Below are positions 23,767 to 32,443 of a stretch of DNA of 48,570 bases, piece after piece. A model generated the notes under the pieces. It was not told where the DNA came from, made no database searches, and was given only the letters and a program-made list of their open reading frames with translations. The stretch comes from CAUZFZ01 sp963579025 (lineage in GTDB: Bacteria; Planctomycetota; Planctomycetia; Planctomycetales; Planctomycetaceae), in assembly GCA_963579025.1 (NCBI GenBank), contig CAUZFZ010000065.1:1-48570 (forward strand). The letters are read 5' to 3'. Positions within the stretch are counted from its first letter, which is position 1. Each line of letters starts with the position of its first letter. Made by a program: the position numbers and the translations under genes.

Positions 23767-24369
23767 ATGCCCAGATCAAAAGTCATGCCCGCAGTTCTGG
23801 TCGCTTTTGTTACGGCCGTGACGGTGACTCACTGGAATTCGGAGAACGCTCCAGCTCAATTGGGACTGGGAGTCGGGGGAAGAACTCCGGGGCTGTCCGG
23901 CTTTCAGTCCAGCTCTCTGATCGTTGTGCCAATGAAGGACGATCATGCTTCCACCTGGCTGGCGTTCAGCATTCATTCCGGGACGTGGGCGCGACACACG
24001 TTTCCGTGCGCCAGCATGGTCCAGCCACGGATGGGAGCACAGGTCTGTAGTTTCAGCATCAAAGGTAAGCAAGTCCAGGAACTGGTCGCGGTCGACCGCA
24101 ACGGAAACTGGCGGACGCATTCACTTGTGCAACCGACGGACTCACCCTGCATCGCCACTGTGTCCGCGTCGATCGCGTGCTACTCGATTGACGGTCGTAC
24201 CTACGCATTCAGTGCAGTGACCGGCACGTGGGACTCGATTCCAGCCCAGGGACCGGCAGCTGTCTCGGCGAACTTCGCCACAGTTCAGGATGAAACTACG
24301 ATCGCGGCATTCAGTGCCGAAACCGGTCGCTGGTCAGTGGCGAGTCTTGCGGCCCGAGAACAACCATGA
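23767..24369 (+). CDS. Secreted protein of four repeated FS-x-x-x-G-x-W units in the Tad-like operon
   Basis: The start at ATG 23767 follows a TCAGGA and avoids overlapping the TadG gene. The 200-residue product has a signal peptide (MPRSKVMPAVLVAFVTA). After it come four short repeats with the shared core FSIHSGTW, VDRNGNW, FSAVTGTW and FSAETGRW, each followed by about 30-45 residues rich in beta-branched amino acids. The pattern resembles single blades of a beta-propeller, so the whole would be a small incomplete propeller or a repeat that completes by multimerisation. It is embedded between TadG and a second TadE-type gene, with a four-base ATGA overlap at its end, so a role with the same complex is likely. 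I do not recognise a family. Confidence 0.65.
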   Translation: MPRSKVMPAVLVAFVTAVTVTHWNSENAPAQLGLGVGGRTPGLSGFQSSSLIVVPMKDDHASTWLAFSIHSGTWARHTFPCASMVQPRMGAQVCSFSIKGKQVQELVAVDRNGNWRTHSLVQPTDSPCIATVSASIACYSIDGRTYAFSAVTGTWDSIPAQGPAAVSANFATVQDETTIAAFSAETGRWSVASLAAREQP

Positions 24370-25481
24370 TCCGTCACAGACAGAGAGTTCGAATCATCGT
24401 TGGCAGGTCGCCAGCCGGGCGGTTGCATCGCCGGTCTGGGCTGGCTCCGCTTGAGTTGACGCTCAGCCTGCCAATCATGTTGTTCGTGATGGGGTTGATG
24501 ATCATCGCCGGAACGACGGGTGCATGGAAAACCCGCACCGTGACGAATTCGAGGCAGGCGGTTTGGCGGACCCTCTGGCCTCGAGATGGCCACCAGGATC
24601 CGAACCCGCGCGGCTGGCCGCAAGCGGCCACGATGATCCGTGATGAAGCCCGCGAGCTGATGGACGTCGATCCGTTCGCGAATCACGAAGTCGTACGCGG
24701 GCAGCCTTTGTCAGCGCCAACCGGTGAATCACTCACGGTCGAGGAAGGCCTGTTCGACATGCAGGATGACGTCGTCCAGGGATTTACCGAGATGGAGCGC
24801 GGGTATCCCGTGATGGGCAACATGGGCACCGGTCAGATTCACCTGAAGCGGGAACATCCGATCCTCGACAACCGCTGGCAGTTTCGCGAGATGGGAATGA
24901 CGTCGAACGGTCAACGTCGCATCACATTCATCTATCCGGCGGACTATGAGCGGGCATTGAGCGAGCTTGTGCAGAGTTACCACGATGCGGCCCTCGATAT
25001 TGTCTACAACTCGGACAACCCCATTCTCGATACGCTGGACGACGATGACGAGCTGAAAGCGCATCCGCCTGGCGTGCTGCCGTACGATTCGCCCTACGGA
25101 TTTGGTCGCGCCCCCGATTACCACATTCCTGAAGGTCGACTGCGGGCCGCTTTGCTGAACCCGGATCGCGTGTGTTCCGACGATCCCCAGCGACTGACGC
25201 TGGATGTCACGCTGCCGCTGATTGACGAGGTTCAGGGACGTCCGAATCTTCCGGGACTGGCCAACGCTGGAGTGCCTGGCCGACTGACGCGTGACTTCCT
25301 GAGGATGTACAACGCGCACCTGGCTTTTATCAAACATCTGCTCGAGATGCTTGAGGACCCCGCGACGCCAGTGCAGGTCAAGGTCATGATCGCTTCGGCG
25401 TTACCTCAGATACTCCTGGACAAGAGGGAGTTGGAGGAGAAGGTCGATCAGCTCGAAGCTTTCCGGGACATGATCCAATAG
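24366..25481 (+). CDS. Second TadE-like membrane-anchored protein
   Basis: The ATG overlaps the preceding stop by four bases (ATGA). The 371-residue product has a basic N-terminus, SGLAPLELTLSLP and a hydrophobic helix (about 29-52), the TadE-type arrangement, followed by TRTVTNSRQAVWRTLWPRDG. The remaining 300 residues are hydrophilic and helical with the acidic DTLDDDDEL stretch. The order (short basic tail, helix, conserved polar segment) fits a minor pilin or pseudopilin anchored in the inner membrane. It is closely followed, nine bases after its TAG, by the next gene. Confidence 0.7.
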   Translation: MIRHRQRVRIIVGRSPAGRLHRRSGLAPLELTLSLPIMLFVMGLMIIAGTTGAWKTRTVTNSRQAVWRTLWPRDGHQDPNPRGWPQAATMIRDEARELMDVDPFANHEVVRGQPLSAPTGESLTVEEGLFDMQDDVVQGFTEMERGYPVMGNMGTGQIHLKREHPILDNRWQFREMGMTSNGQRRITFIYPADYERALSELVQSYHDAALDIVYNSDNPILDTLDDDDELKAHPPGVLPYDSPYGFGRAPDYHIPEGRLRAALLNPDRVCSDDPQRLTLDVTLPLIDEVQGRPNLPGLANAGVPGRLTRDFLRMYNAHLAFIKHLLEMLEDPATPVQVKVMIASALPQILLDKRELEEKVDQLEAFRDMIQ

Positions 25482-25489
25482 GTCGACGC

Positions 25490-26476
25490 GTGTCAGAACT
25501 GGAACCAGCACCCACCGAATCGACGCCAACCCTGTCGCCCATGCAGCGGGCAACTCGTCAGCTTTCGCGGCGAACGACTGATCTCGTGGCGATCGCCATC
25601 GTCGCGATCGGCGTTCTGACAATCAGCGGTCAGTTGCGTGACTGGTGGTTGACCGACCCCTCGGATGTCATGTCGACTGTTGAGTCAGCAACCAATGTGG
25701 CTGGCACCCAGGTGAACTGGGGCAGTGGCGATTCTGCCGTGCGTCTGGCTGCGGGCGATTTTCCTGTTGAACTGGAACGCCGCATTGAACGTGGCAGTCA
25801 GGACGAAATCGAAGAACGATTGTCCGTTCGCTGTCAGCAGATCCTGCAGGCCACCACATCAGATTCCCTGCAGGCAGTCGAATCGATGCACGCGATTCAG
25901 CGCAAGCTGATGAAACAACTGGCGGACTTGCAGCCGCTGACAAGCAGCCCGGGCCAGTGGAGTGTTTACCGTGTCGATCAACCAGGCAGTTACCTGCCGG
26001 GCTGCGTGCTTATCGGAATCCGCACGGTGCCTGATGACGCAGGTAAGACGGAACCGTTCATCGCATGCTGGGCCATCGCCATACCGCATGACGAGGATCA
26101 GTGGACGACATTTCTCTTCACGCCAACGTCCGGACAGGCATCGTCAAGTCCTGTACGTCTGCCAGTCGATGCCGAGCCGGTCCTGTCGTTGCGAACTCCC
26201 GCCGGTGACGAGTTGAGCGTCTTCCGCAGTCGGGAGGGTGCGGCCGTGAATGCGACGATCTGGCGGCGATCAATTGAAGACTCTCTGACGCGCACTGGTT
26301 GGCAGACTGTCCGGCCGTGGCGACAATCAGGTTCCGCGTGGACGATTCGAGTTGAAGGCGAATTCGACTCTGCTCGACCGCGATCGGCGGCGATCGAACT
26401 TTCGCTGCGAGAAACTCCTGACGGACGCTTATCTGGTATTGTCAACGTGATACAGAAGCAATCCCGCCAAGACTGA
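25490..26476 (+). CDS. Membrane-anchored hypothetical protein in the Tad-like operon
   Basis: A GTG start at 25490 gives a 328-residue protein. Residues 1-30 are polar, residues 31-47 form one membrane helix (DLVAIAIVAIGVLTISG), and the rest should lie outside the cytoplasm. No catalytic motif is visible and I do not recognise the family. The gene sits nine bases after the TadE-like gene and 27 bases before the CpaB-like gene, so it belongs to the same transcript. A bitopic protein of this size in such a place could be an assembly scaffold or a specialised minor subunit; that is inference only. Confidence 0.7.
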   Translation: MSELEPAPTESTPTLSPMQRATRQLSRRTTDLVAIAIVAIGVLTISGQLRDWWLTDPSDVMSTVESATNVAGTQVNWGSGDSAVRLAAGDFPVELERRIERGSQDEIEERLSVRCQQILQATTSDSLQAVESMHAIQRKLMKQLADLQPLTSSPGQWSVYRVDQPGSYLPGCVLIGIRTVPDDAGKTEPFIACWAIAIPHDEDQWTTFLFTPTSGQASSSPVRLPVDAEPVLSLRTPAGDELSVFRSREGAAVNATIWRRSIEDSLTRTGWQTVRPWRQSGSAWTIRVEGEFDSARPRSAAIELSLRETPDGRLSGIVNVIQKQSRQD

Positions 26477-26503
26477 ATAAGGCTTATAGAAAGCAGCAAT
26501 CGG

Positions 26504-27232
26504 ATGAAGGGTGTGACCGGACTGATCATTGCTCTGACGCTGGCGATCGCTGGTGGCATTTGCAACTGGATGTACATCTCCCGGCAGGCCGACCGCTACG
26601 AACGCGTGTCGTTTGTCAAAGTCAACGCGGATCAAATCCGTGCGGGCGACCGATTCAAACCGGAACACTTCGGCAAAGTCGACATTCCGAGAAACAATCT
26701 CGGTAACCTGGAAACTGTCGCGGTGAAGTGGATCGACCTGAGTACCGTGATCAACCGCGTGGCCTCAAAGAACTACGTGCGCGATCAGATCATTCTGCAG
26801 GACGACCTGACGACTCCGGCCAGCGGCGACCTCAACAAGAAGATCGGGCCTGACGAGCGAGTCATGTGGCTGCCCGTCGACCCGCGAGGATTCAATCCCC
26901 AGCACGTGAATCCAGGCGACCTGGTTTCGTTCCGTGTGCCGAATCTTCTGACGGGCGGCCCCACGCCGGTGGCGTCCGACGAGGGCGACGAACCAGCCTC
27001 GGACGAAATCATCGGACCATTCCGCATCCTTGCGCTGGGAAACCGAAAGGGCGACCCTCAGATCGGTAAGGCCTATGGTCAGCGGTTTGGCTCTGAAAAC
27101 GTCCTGGCGATCAGCGTAAAAGTTCGCGGTGCCAGCCTGGAACCTCGAGCCCAGCGCATTCTGGACGTGCTGGCGACGACGAATTTCAAGGGCGTGCAGG
27201 TTCTGCTGCACCCGTCGACAGAGAGCGAGTAG
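26504..27232 (+). CDS. CpaB-like (RcpC) Flp pilus assembly protein with SAF domain
   Basis: The 242-residue product begins with a signal-anchor helix (about 5-25, GLIIALTLAIAGGICNWMYI) and continues with a SAF domain (about 33-95), recognisable from the paired strands VNADQIRAGDRFKPEHF and YVRDQIILQDDL, and a C-terminal RcpC-type region (about 108-240) containing RVMWLPVDPRG and NPGDLVSFRVPN. CpaB/RcpC proteins act in the periplasm with the secretin of Tad/Flp pilus systems. In a complete tad locus a secretin and the TadZ/CpaF/TadB/TadC genes would follow; here the operon stops and the next gene is on the opposite strand. Confidence 0.85.
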   Translation: MKGVTGLIIALTLAIAGGICNWMYISRQADRYERVSFVKVNADQIRAGDRFKPEHFGKVDIPRNNLGNLETVAVKWIDLSTVINRVASKNYVRDQIILQDDLTTPASGDLNKKIGPDERVMWLPVDPRGFNPQHVNPGDLVSFRVPNLLTGGPTPVASDEGDEPASDEIIGPFRILALGNRKGDPQIGKAYGQRFGSENVLAISVKVRGASLEPRAQRILDVLATTNFKGVQVLLHPSTESE

Positions 27233-27444
27233 CCCTGTGAGATGACCGCATCCGCGACGAATCCGGAAGGGCTCCCGCAGCGGTGTCCGATCTGAGGAGA
27301 AGACGTGCGGGCCAAGCCATCGGCTCCACTGAATGACGCCCGTGTCCTCGCTGCGGCTAGATCCCCAGCCACTTATTTCGGAGCAATCCCGCGACCGGGT
27401 GAATGCAACTCGCTCGATAGCGAAACGCTGGAACTCCGAGTTGC

Positions 27445-27903
27445 TTACTGCCCGCCCTCCGGCATCGCGAGCTGCCGTCCGACGTAGCTGACACCGAAAC
27501 GATGAGAACTTCCGCTTCCACCGTGCGGACACGGAAGGCTGCCCTCTTCAAGACGTTCGATCCACTTCTCGCCGCTTTTCGGGCAACTGTCCTTCTCGAT
27601 TTTCTTAAGGGCATTTCTGATGCGTGCTTTGTTCTTTTCGTTCTTCTTGTCGAGGGCCTTTTTCAGAGCCTCTCCGTAGTGGTTTCGGTTCTTCTTGCTC
27701 TTTTTTTGCGCATGACAGACCGTGCAGTCGACTTTTTCCTCTCCTTCCTTCTTCTTGAACTTGGGATACATCTTCTGAAAGACGGACTTGTAGCCGGGGC
27801 GCGCTTGAGCATCGGGAGCGAACAACGGGCCAGCGAGCAACGAGCTGCAAAACAACACGACGGCAGGTATCCAGCGGCTGTGAGAAACGCGATGAACAGT
27901 CAT
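27445..27903 (-). CDS. Small secreted protein with a single CxxCH heme motif
   Basis: The 152-residue protein starts with a signal peptide (to about residue 35, cleavage near AQARPG) and has an AGGAG-like GGAG eight bases upstream of its ATG. It contains a single CTVCH motif (about residue 60) in a lysine-rich sequence (FKKKEGEEKVDCTVCHAQKK) and a second half with two more cysteines. It is probably a small basic periplasmic c-type cytochrome or heme protein. It follows the zinc metalloprotease on the minus strand, about 70 bases after the out-of-frame stop, so the two are likely co-transcribed. The 212-base gap 27233-27444 contains only a possible 60-codon open frame (27305-27487) that overlaps this gene on the other strand and that I do not call. 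Confidence 0.75.
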   Translation of the reverse strand: MTVHRVSHSRWIPAVVLFCSSLLAGPLFAPDAQARPGYKSVFQKMYPKFKKKEGEEKVDCTVCHAQKKSKKNRNHYGEALKKALDKKNEKNKARIRNALKKIEKDSCPKSGEKWIERLEEGSLPCPHGGSGSSHRFGVSYVGRQLAMPEGGQ

Positions 27904-27974
27904 TGTGAATCTCCGAACGTCCAGGACTCGCTATCGCTCTTTGTTGTCGGCGTACGAGTTTTTCAACGGTACTG

Positions 27975-28093
27975 TTAACGATACGCCTCGGGCTTTTGAG
28001 GAACGACACCGAGCTTCTCGTAGTTGAATCCGCTGGCCAGCAGTTTGTAATCGCCAGGATAAGTCAGCCACGATGGACTTTCAGGCACGGGGG
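27975..28093 (-). pseudogene. Out-of-frame 3' end of the zinc metalloprotease gene
   Basis: After the G-run at 28089-28093 (plus strand; five Gs), the minus strand continues in another frame for about 39 codons to a TAA at 27975-27977. The reading has normal codon choice and a convincing sequence (containing SWLTYPGDYKLL, SGFNYEKLGVV and QKPEAYR), while the annotated frame ends abruptly at HRG. One extra base in the G-run would join both parts. This is either a real slippage mutation or a sequencing/assembly error. Confidence 0.75.
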
Positions 28094-29266
28094 TGGCGAG
28101 ATGTCTGTTGTGTGCCTGTCACGCAGACGCTGCCAGTAGTCATTCCAGTATTTATCGTAGTAATCGTATGCGGCGTTCTGGATGTGTTCTGGATCGACGA
28201 CCTGCGGGGCAGTGGCCGGATCGAATCCTTTGAGATGATCTTTCCCGGCACGTTCGCGCGGAGAAACGAACCGCCAGTCTGAATCGCCGAGCACATCTTT
28301 GCAGAGTTGCGCCATGGGCGCGTCATAGGCGATCAGTTGCTCCCGCGTGTGGATATGATTGTGGTCGTGATCCATCGTCCGATTGGTGTCGTACCAGCAC
28401 TGCACGCCTTCCGCCCAGTACTCGGCTCGGTTCTTCGCCGCGTAACACTGTTTCTCACCACCAAAGACAATCAGCACTTTGTCTTTCTCGCTCACGAGTA
28501 CCTTTGAGTGTGTCGGCTTGCCATTCACCAGGATGTCACCTCCATCGAGGCATCGCTTAATCAGCACCGGCGAGCGGGCCGGAAACGCCTTGACCAGAGC
28601 ATCAAACAGACTGACGGGAGTTTTACCTTTCACACGGCGGAATCGTTGAGCGGCACGGCCATCGTTCCACATGCCACTCTTCTTGACATTCTCAAAACAT
28701 TCGGTCAGGCGATCCTGCAGACCCTTGTCGAAGCCGACTCCATGAATCACGTGGCCGAACTCATGGATCAGGATGCTCTCCAGTTGCATGCCGCCTTCGT
28801 ATTCGAGCACGTCCTCTTCGGCAAAGACGACCGTCGGACGACCATTCTTATGAGTGAGGAATCCACGACTCCGCCAGTTGTAGAAATCAAGTTCCTTGCC
28901 AGTCTTGTCACTCTTGAACTGAGGTAGTTGTGACGTCAGCTCGTCATGTCCAATCAGAATGCAAAGGACTTTTCGATCGCGAATCCGCTCAGCGATCGGA
29001 GCACTGATCCGTTGCATGATCATGCCGAACTGATACGCCGCTTCCAGGTGCGCGAAATCTGAGACGCGCTTCGACGTGGCAATGAGAATCCCTTCGGCAA
29101 CCGTGACCTTTCCGTAGAAGGAAGGGTCGAGGTCGTACTCGGCGGACTGCTCATCACTGAGCGGCCGAACCAAGTACTCACCCGCCATTACAGGTCGAAG
29201 ACTGCAAGCGGCCACAAGAACTGCGACCGCAACATGGAATCGAAGCGTGAAACGCAACGTGAGCAT
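28064..29266 (-). CDS. Secreted gluzincin-type zinc metalloprotease (3' end frameshifted)
   Basis: The ATG at 29266 gives a clean signal peptide (MLTLRFTLRFHVAVAVLVAAC); an upstream in-frame start at 29335 adds 23 residues. Catalytic signature HEFGH (about residues 168-172) supplies two zinc ligands and the general base, and EYWAEG (about 282-287) supplies the third ligand and fits a gluzincin. The region before it has FAEEDVLEYEGGMQLESIL. Substrate is unknown. The listed frame ends 50 bases earlier than the evident coding sequence because of a single-base discrepancy at 28089-28093. Compensated, the protein would end at 27975 with about 30 extra residues after the joint. Confidence 0.82.
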   Translation of the reverse strand: MLTLRFTLRFHVAVAVLVAACSLRPVMAGEYLVRPLSDEQSAEYDLDPSFYGKVTVAEGILIATSKRVSDFAHLEAAYQFGMIMQRISAPIAERIRDRKVLCILIGHDELTSQLPQFKSDKTGKELDFYNWRSRGFLTHKNGRPTVVFAEEDVLEYEGGMQLESILIHEFGHVIHGVGFDKGLQDRLTECFENVKKSGMWNDGRAAQRFRRVKGKTPVSLFDALVKAFPARSPVLIKRCLDGGDILVNGKPTHSKVLVSEKDKVLIVFGGEKQCYAAKNRAEYWAEGVQCWYDTNRTMDHDHNHIHTREQLIAYDAPMAQLCKDVLGDSDWRFVSPRERAGKDHLKGFDPATAPQVVDPEHIQNAAYDYYDKYWNDYWQRLRDRHTTDISPPPCLKVHRG

Positions 29267-29400
29267 CGGATTGTCTCGATTAACTGGCGTGCGGAATGCG
29301 ACCGTGAGCGACAGGTAGTCTACAGAGGCGTTCATCGCCAGACCCGCGACGGGCAGATGCGGGTGATTCCGGTGGCCGTCTGACTCCGATCGAGTGCGAC

Positions 29401-32073
29401 TCAGGCGGAGGCCAGATCGCGCAGGACGGAATGGAGGATTCCACCGTTACGGTAGTACTTGACCTCAACCGGCGTATCGATTCGGCACGTGGTGACAAAG
29501 TGGACGACCGAGCCGTCAGTTTTTCGCGCGGTGACTTCGACGGCCTGTTGCGGTTTCAGGTCATCGTTGAGCGCGATGTCAAATTCCTCGGTACCGTCGA
29601 GGTCGAGTGACTCGCGGCTTTCTCCATCGCGAAACTGGAGAGGCAGTACGCCCATACCCACCAGATTGGAACGGTGAATCCGTTCGTAAGTCGCAGCGAT
29701 GACGGCCTTGATGCCCAGCAGAAACGTCCCCTTCGCCGCCCAGTCGCGGGATGAACCCGTGCCGTATTCCGCACCCGCGAGAACGACCAGTGGTGTGCCG
29801 GTTTCTTTGTATTTGACCGAGGCGTCGTAGACGGACATTTGCTCGCCAGTGGGGTGATACGTGGTCACTCCACCTTCCGTCCCGGGGGCCAGGAGGTTGC
29901 GCAACCGAATATTGGCGAACGTCCCGCGGGTCATCACACGGTCATTGCCACGGCGGCTGCCGTAACTGTTGAAGTCTGCAACGCCGACTCCATTGGCCTG
30001 AAGATACAGGCCGGCCGGTGAATCCGGCTTGATGGCTCCGGCCGGGCTGATGTGGTCTGTCGTGGTGGAGTCTCCGACCGACACCAGGCACTTTGCGCCT
30101 TCGATCGAAGTGATCGGACTCGGCTCGGGTGACATGTCTACGAAGAAAGGAGGCTCCTGCACGTAGGTGCTGGCCTCGTCCCACTGATAGAGGTCGCCTT
30201 CACTGCCGGAAATCGCCTGCCACTGCTCTGGTCCAAGTGTTGCCTTTGAGTACTCGTTAATGAACTGATCGGGACTCATCGAGCTGGCAACCGTTTCGGC
30301 GACCTCCTGTTGCGAGGGCCAGATGTCGCTGAGCATCACGTCATTACCATCCGAGTCCTGCCCGAGTGGCTCGGTCGTCAGATCGATGTCGGTCGTTCCG
30401 GCGATTGAGTAGGCCACGACCAGCGGCGGGCTGGCCAGGTAGTTCGCTTTGACCAGCGGATTGACGCGTCCCTCGAAGTTTCGGTTACCCGACAGCACCG
30501 AGGAGACCACCAGATCGCCAGCGTTCACGGCATTGGCGACAGGTTCCGGTAGTGGTCCACTGTTTCCGATGCAGGTCGTGCATCCATAGCCCACCGTATG
30601 AAACCCGAGCTGTTCGAGGTCTTTGTCCAAGCCGGAACGCTGCAGGTAATTGGTAACAACACGGCTGCCCGGAGCCAGACTGGTCTTCACCCAGGGCTTG
30701 CGGTTGAGCCCCTTCGCCGCCGCTTTTCGCGCGACCAGACCCGCGCCGATCATGACTGACGGGTTACTGGTGTTGGTGCAGCTTGTAATCGCCGCGATGA
30801 CAACCGCGCCGTCTGAGATCTCGGTCGGCTGATCCGGGTCGTCGACCTTCTGTGGTGCCACGGGTTCGTTGCGTCCGAACGTGTCTTTGAGCGCTGTTTT
30901 CCACATGGATTTCATGTCGCTCAGCAGAATGCGGTCCTGCGGTCGCTTCGGTCCGGCCATCGACGGCAGGACGGTGCTCATGTCGAGTTCCAACACACTC
31001 GTGAAGCTGGGATCGGGCGCGTCGGCTGTACGGAACAAGCCCTGCTCTTTGGTGTAACGTTCGACGAGATCGACCAGTTCCTCGGGCCGTCCGGTCTTGC
31101 GGAGATAATTGAGCGTCTCGCCATCGACCGGGAAGAAGCCCATGGTCGCTCCGTACTCCGGAGCCATGTTCGCCAGGGTGGCGCGGTCGGCCAGACTCAT
31201 GTGATCCAGTCCTGGCCCAAAGAACTCGACAAACTTCCCGACGACACCGTGAGCCCGAAGTGACTGTGTGACGGTCAACACAAGGTCGGTCGCGGTCGAG
31301 CCCTCAGCCAGTTCGCCGGTCAGTTTGAAACCAACGACCTCTGGCGTGAGCATGTAGATCGGTTGCCCAAGCATCACAGCCTCGGCTTCGATTCCGCCGA
31401 CTCCCCAGCCGACAACGCCCAAGCCGTTGATCATGGTCGTATGGCTGTCCGTGCCGACCAGGCTGTCCGGATAGGCGACGCCGTCCTTTGTCAGCACAAC
31501 GTTGGCGAGGTATTCGAGATTGACCTGATGCACGATGCCCGTTGCCGGCGGAACGACGCGGAAGTTGTCCAGGGCCTGCTGTCCCCAGCGGAGGAACTGA
31601 TACCGCTCCTGATTCCGCTCGAACTCCTTATCAACGTTGAACTGCAGAGCCAGGTTGGATGCGAACTGATCAACCTGGACAGAGTGATCGATGACCAGGT
31701 CACAGGGCACCAGCGGGTTGATCTTCTTCGGATCGCCACCCATCCGGACCATCGCTGCCCGCAACGCTGCCAGATCAACCACCGCCGGTACGCCAGTGAA
31801 GTCCTGCAGCACGACGCGTCCGGGATTGAACGGCAATTCAACCTGAGCGACATCGGCAGCATTCCATTTCGCGAGCCCGGTAACGTCGTCTTCCGTCACG
31901 ACGAACCCGTCCACATTTCGCAGACAGGCCTCCAGCAGCACTCGAATCGAATACGGCAGCACGTCGATGTCGCCCACGCCTTGGTCGGACAAACTGCGCA
32001 ACCGGTAAAACTGGACGTCTCCGCCCTGCGTGCTGAGTGTCGAAATCACACCGAAAGCGTTCGTGGAAGACAT
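29401..32073 (-). CDS. acnA: Aconitate hydratase A
   Basis: The start at 32073 (MSSTNAFGV) is preferred: GGAG lies about nine bases upstream, and a longer start at 32184 would overlap the promoter boxes. The 890-residue protein has the normal length of AcnA/IRP-type aconitases. The three cysteine ligands of the 4Fe-4S cluster are seen in SCTNTSNP (Cys432) and GYGCTTCIGN (Cys498 and Cys501), with LVGTDSHTTM and the C-terminal swivel domain containing YGTGSSRDWAAKGT. It converts citrate to isocitrate in the TCA cycle. It stands alone and is divergent from the lipoprotein gene. Confidence 0.97.
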   Translation of the reverse strand: MSSTNAFGVISTLSTQGGDVQFYRLRSLSDQGVGDIDVLPYSIRVLLEACLRNVDGFVVTEDDVTGLAKWNAADVAQVELPFNPGRVVLQDFTGVPAVVDLAALRAAMVRMGGDPKKINPLVPCDLVIDHSVQVDQFASNLALQFNVDKEFERNQERYQFLRWGQQALDNFRVVPPATGIVHQVNLEYLANVVLTKDGVAYPDSLVGTDSHTTMINGLGVVGWGVGGIEAEAVMLGQPIYMLTPEVVGFKLTGELAEGSTATDLVLTVTQSLRAHGVVGKFVEFFGPGLDHMSLADRATLANMAPEYGATMGFFPVDGETLNYLRKTGRPEELVDLVERYTKEQGLFRTADAPDPSFTSVLELDMSTVLPSMAGPKRPQDRILLSDMKSMWKTALKDTFGRNEPVAPQKVDDPDQPTEISDGAVVIAAITSCTNTSNPSVMIGAGLVARKAAAKGLNRKPWVKTSLAPGSRVVTNYLQRSGLDKDLEQLGFHTVGYGCTTCIGNSGPLPEPVANAVNAGDLVVSSVLSGNRNFEGRVNPLVKANYLASPPLVVAYSIAGTTDIDLTTEPLGQDSDGNDVMLSDIWPSQQEVAETVASSMSPDQFINEYSKATLGPEQWQAISGSEGDLYQWDEASTYVQEPPFFVDMSPEPSPITSIEGAKCLVSVGDSTTTDHISPAGAIKPDSPAGLYLQANGVGVADFNSYGSRRGNDRVMTRGTFANIRLRNLLAPGTEGGVTTYHPTGEQMSVYDASVKYKETGTPLVVLAGAEYGTGSSRDWAAKGTFLLGIKAVIAATYERIHRSNLVGMGVLPLQFRDGESRESLDLDGTEEFDIALNDDLKPQQAVEVTARKTDGSVVHFVTTCRIDTPVEVKYYRNGGILHSVLRDLASA

Positions 32074-32158
32074 GATCCGATACTCCGCGAGTTGAATCTC
32101 AGGATGAAAGACGATGGCAAACCCAGCCTCGGCCGGCACCAGCTTTAAGGCGGTGGGC

Positions 32159-32186
32159 ATTGTATTGAGTCGACAAACCCTCACAA
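32159..32186 (-). promoter_or_regulatory. Promoter of the aconitase gene
   Basis: On the minus strand TTGTGA (32181-32186) is followed after 16 bases by TACAAT (32159-32164), matching 4 and 5 of 6 consensus bases. Transcription would start near 32152, leaving a leader of about 80 bases before the ATG at 32073. In the rest of the 370-base divergent gap (32074-32443) I see only a TATGAT at 32414-32419, a -10 candidate for the lipoprotein gene without a clear -35. Confidence 0.5.
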
Positions 32187-32443
32187 GCAGCCGCGTAACA
32201 TGAATCGATGTGCCCGATTCGTACTTGATCGCGTGCCCTCAAGCCGAACAGGGAATTTCGTTCGTTGCGCCAATCGGCACCAACACCCGAATTGCGATAA
32301 TCGGCAAGAGCGTCATAACTGGGCGAAATCAGGCAACATCAAGAACTCGCATCATCGACATCGATAACACAAGACATCTGACACGGCGTACCAGAACACG
32401 TGCGACGCCAAAATATGATTGTTCTTGCGATGAAAGAGGCATC

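Noticed and set aside
27305..27487. Plus-strand 60-codon frame with GAGGAG before a GTG, after the CpaB-like gene
   Set aside because: It overlaps the better supported CxxCH gene on the other strand and its sequence has no features; it could be a decayed gene.
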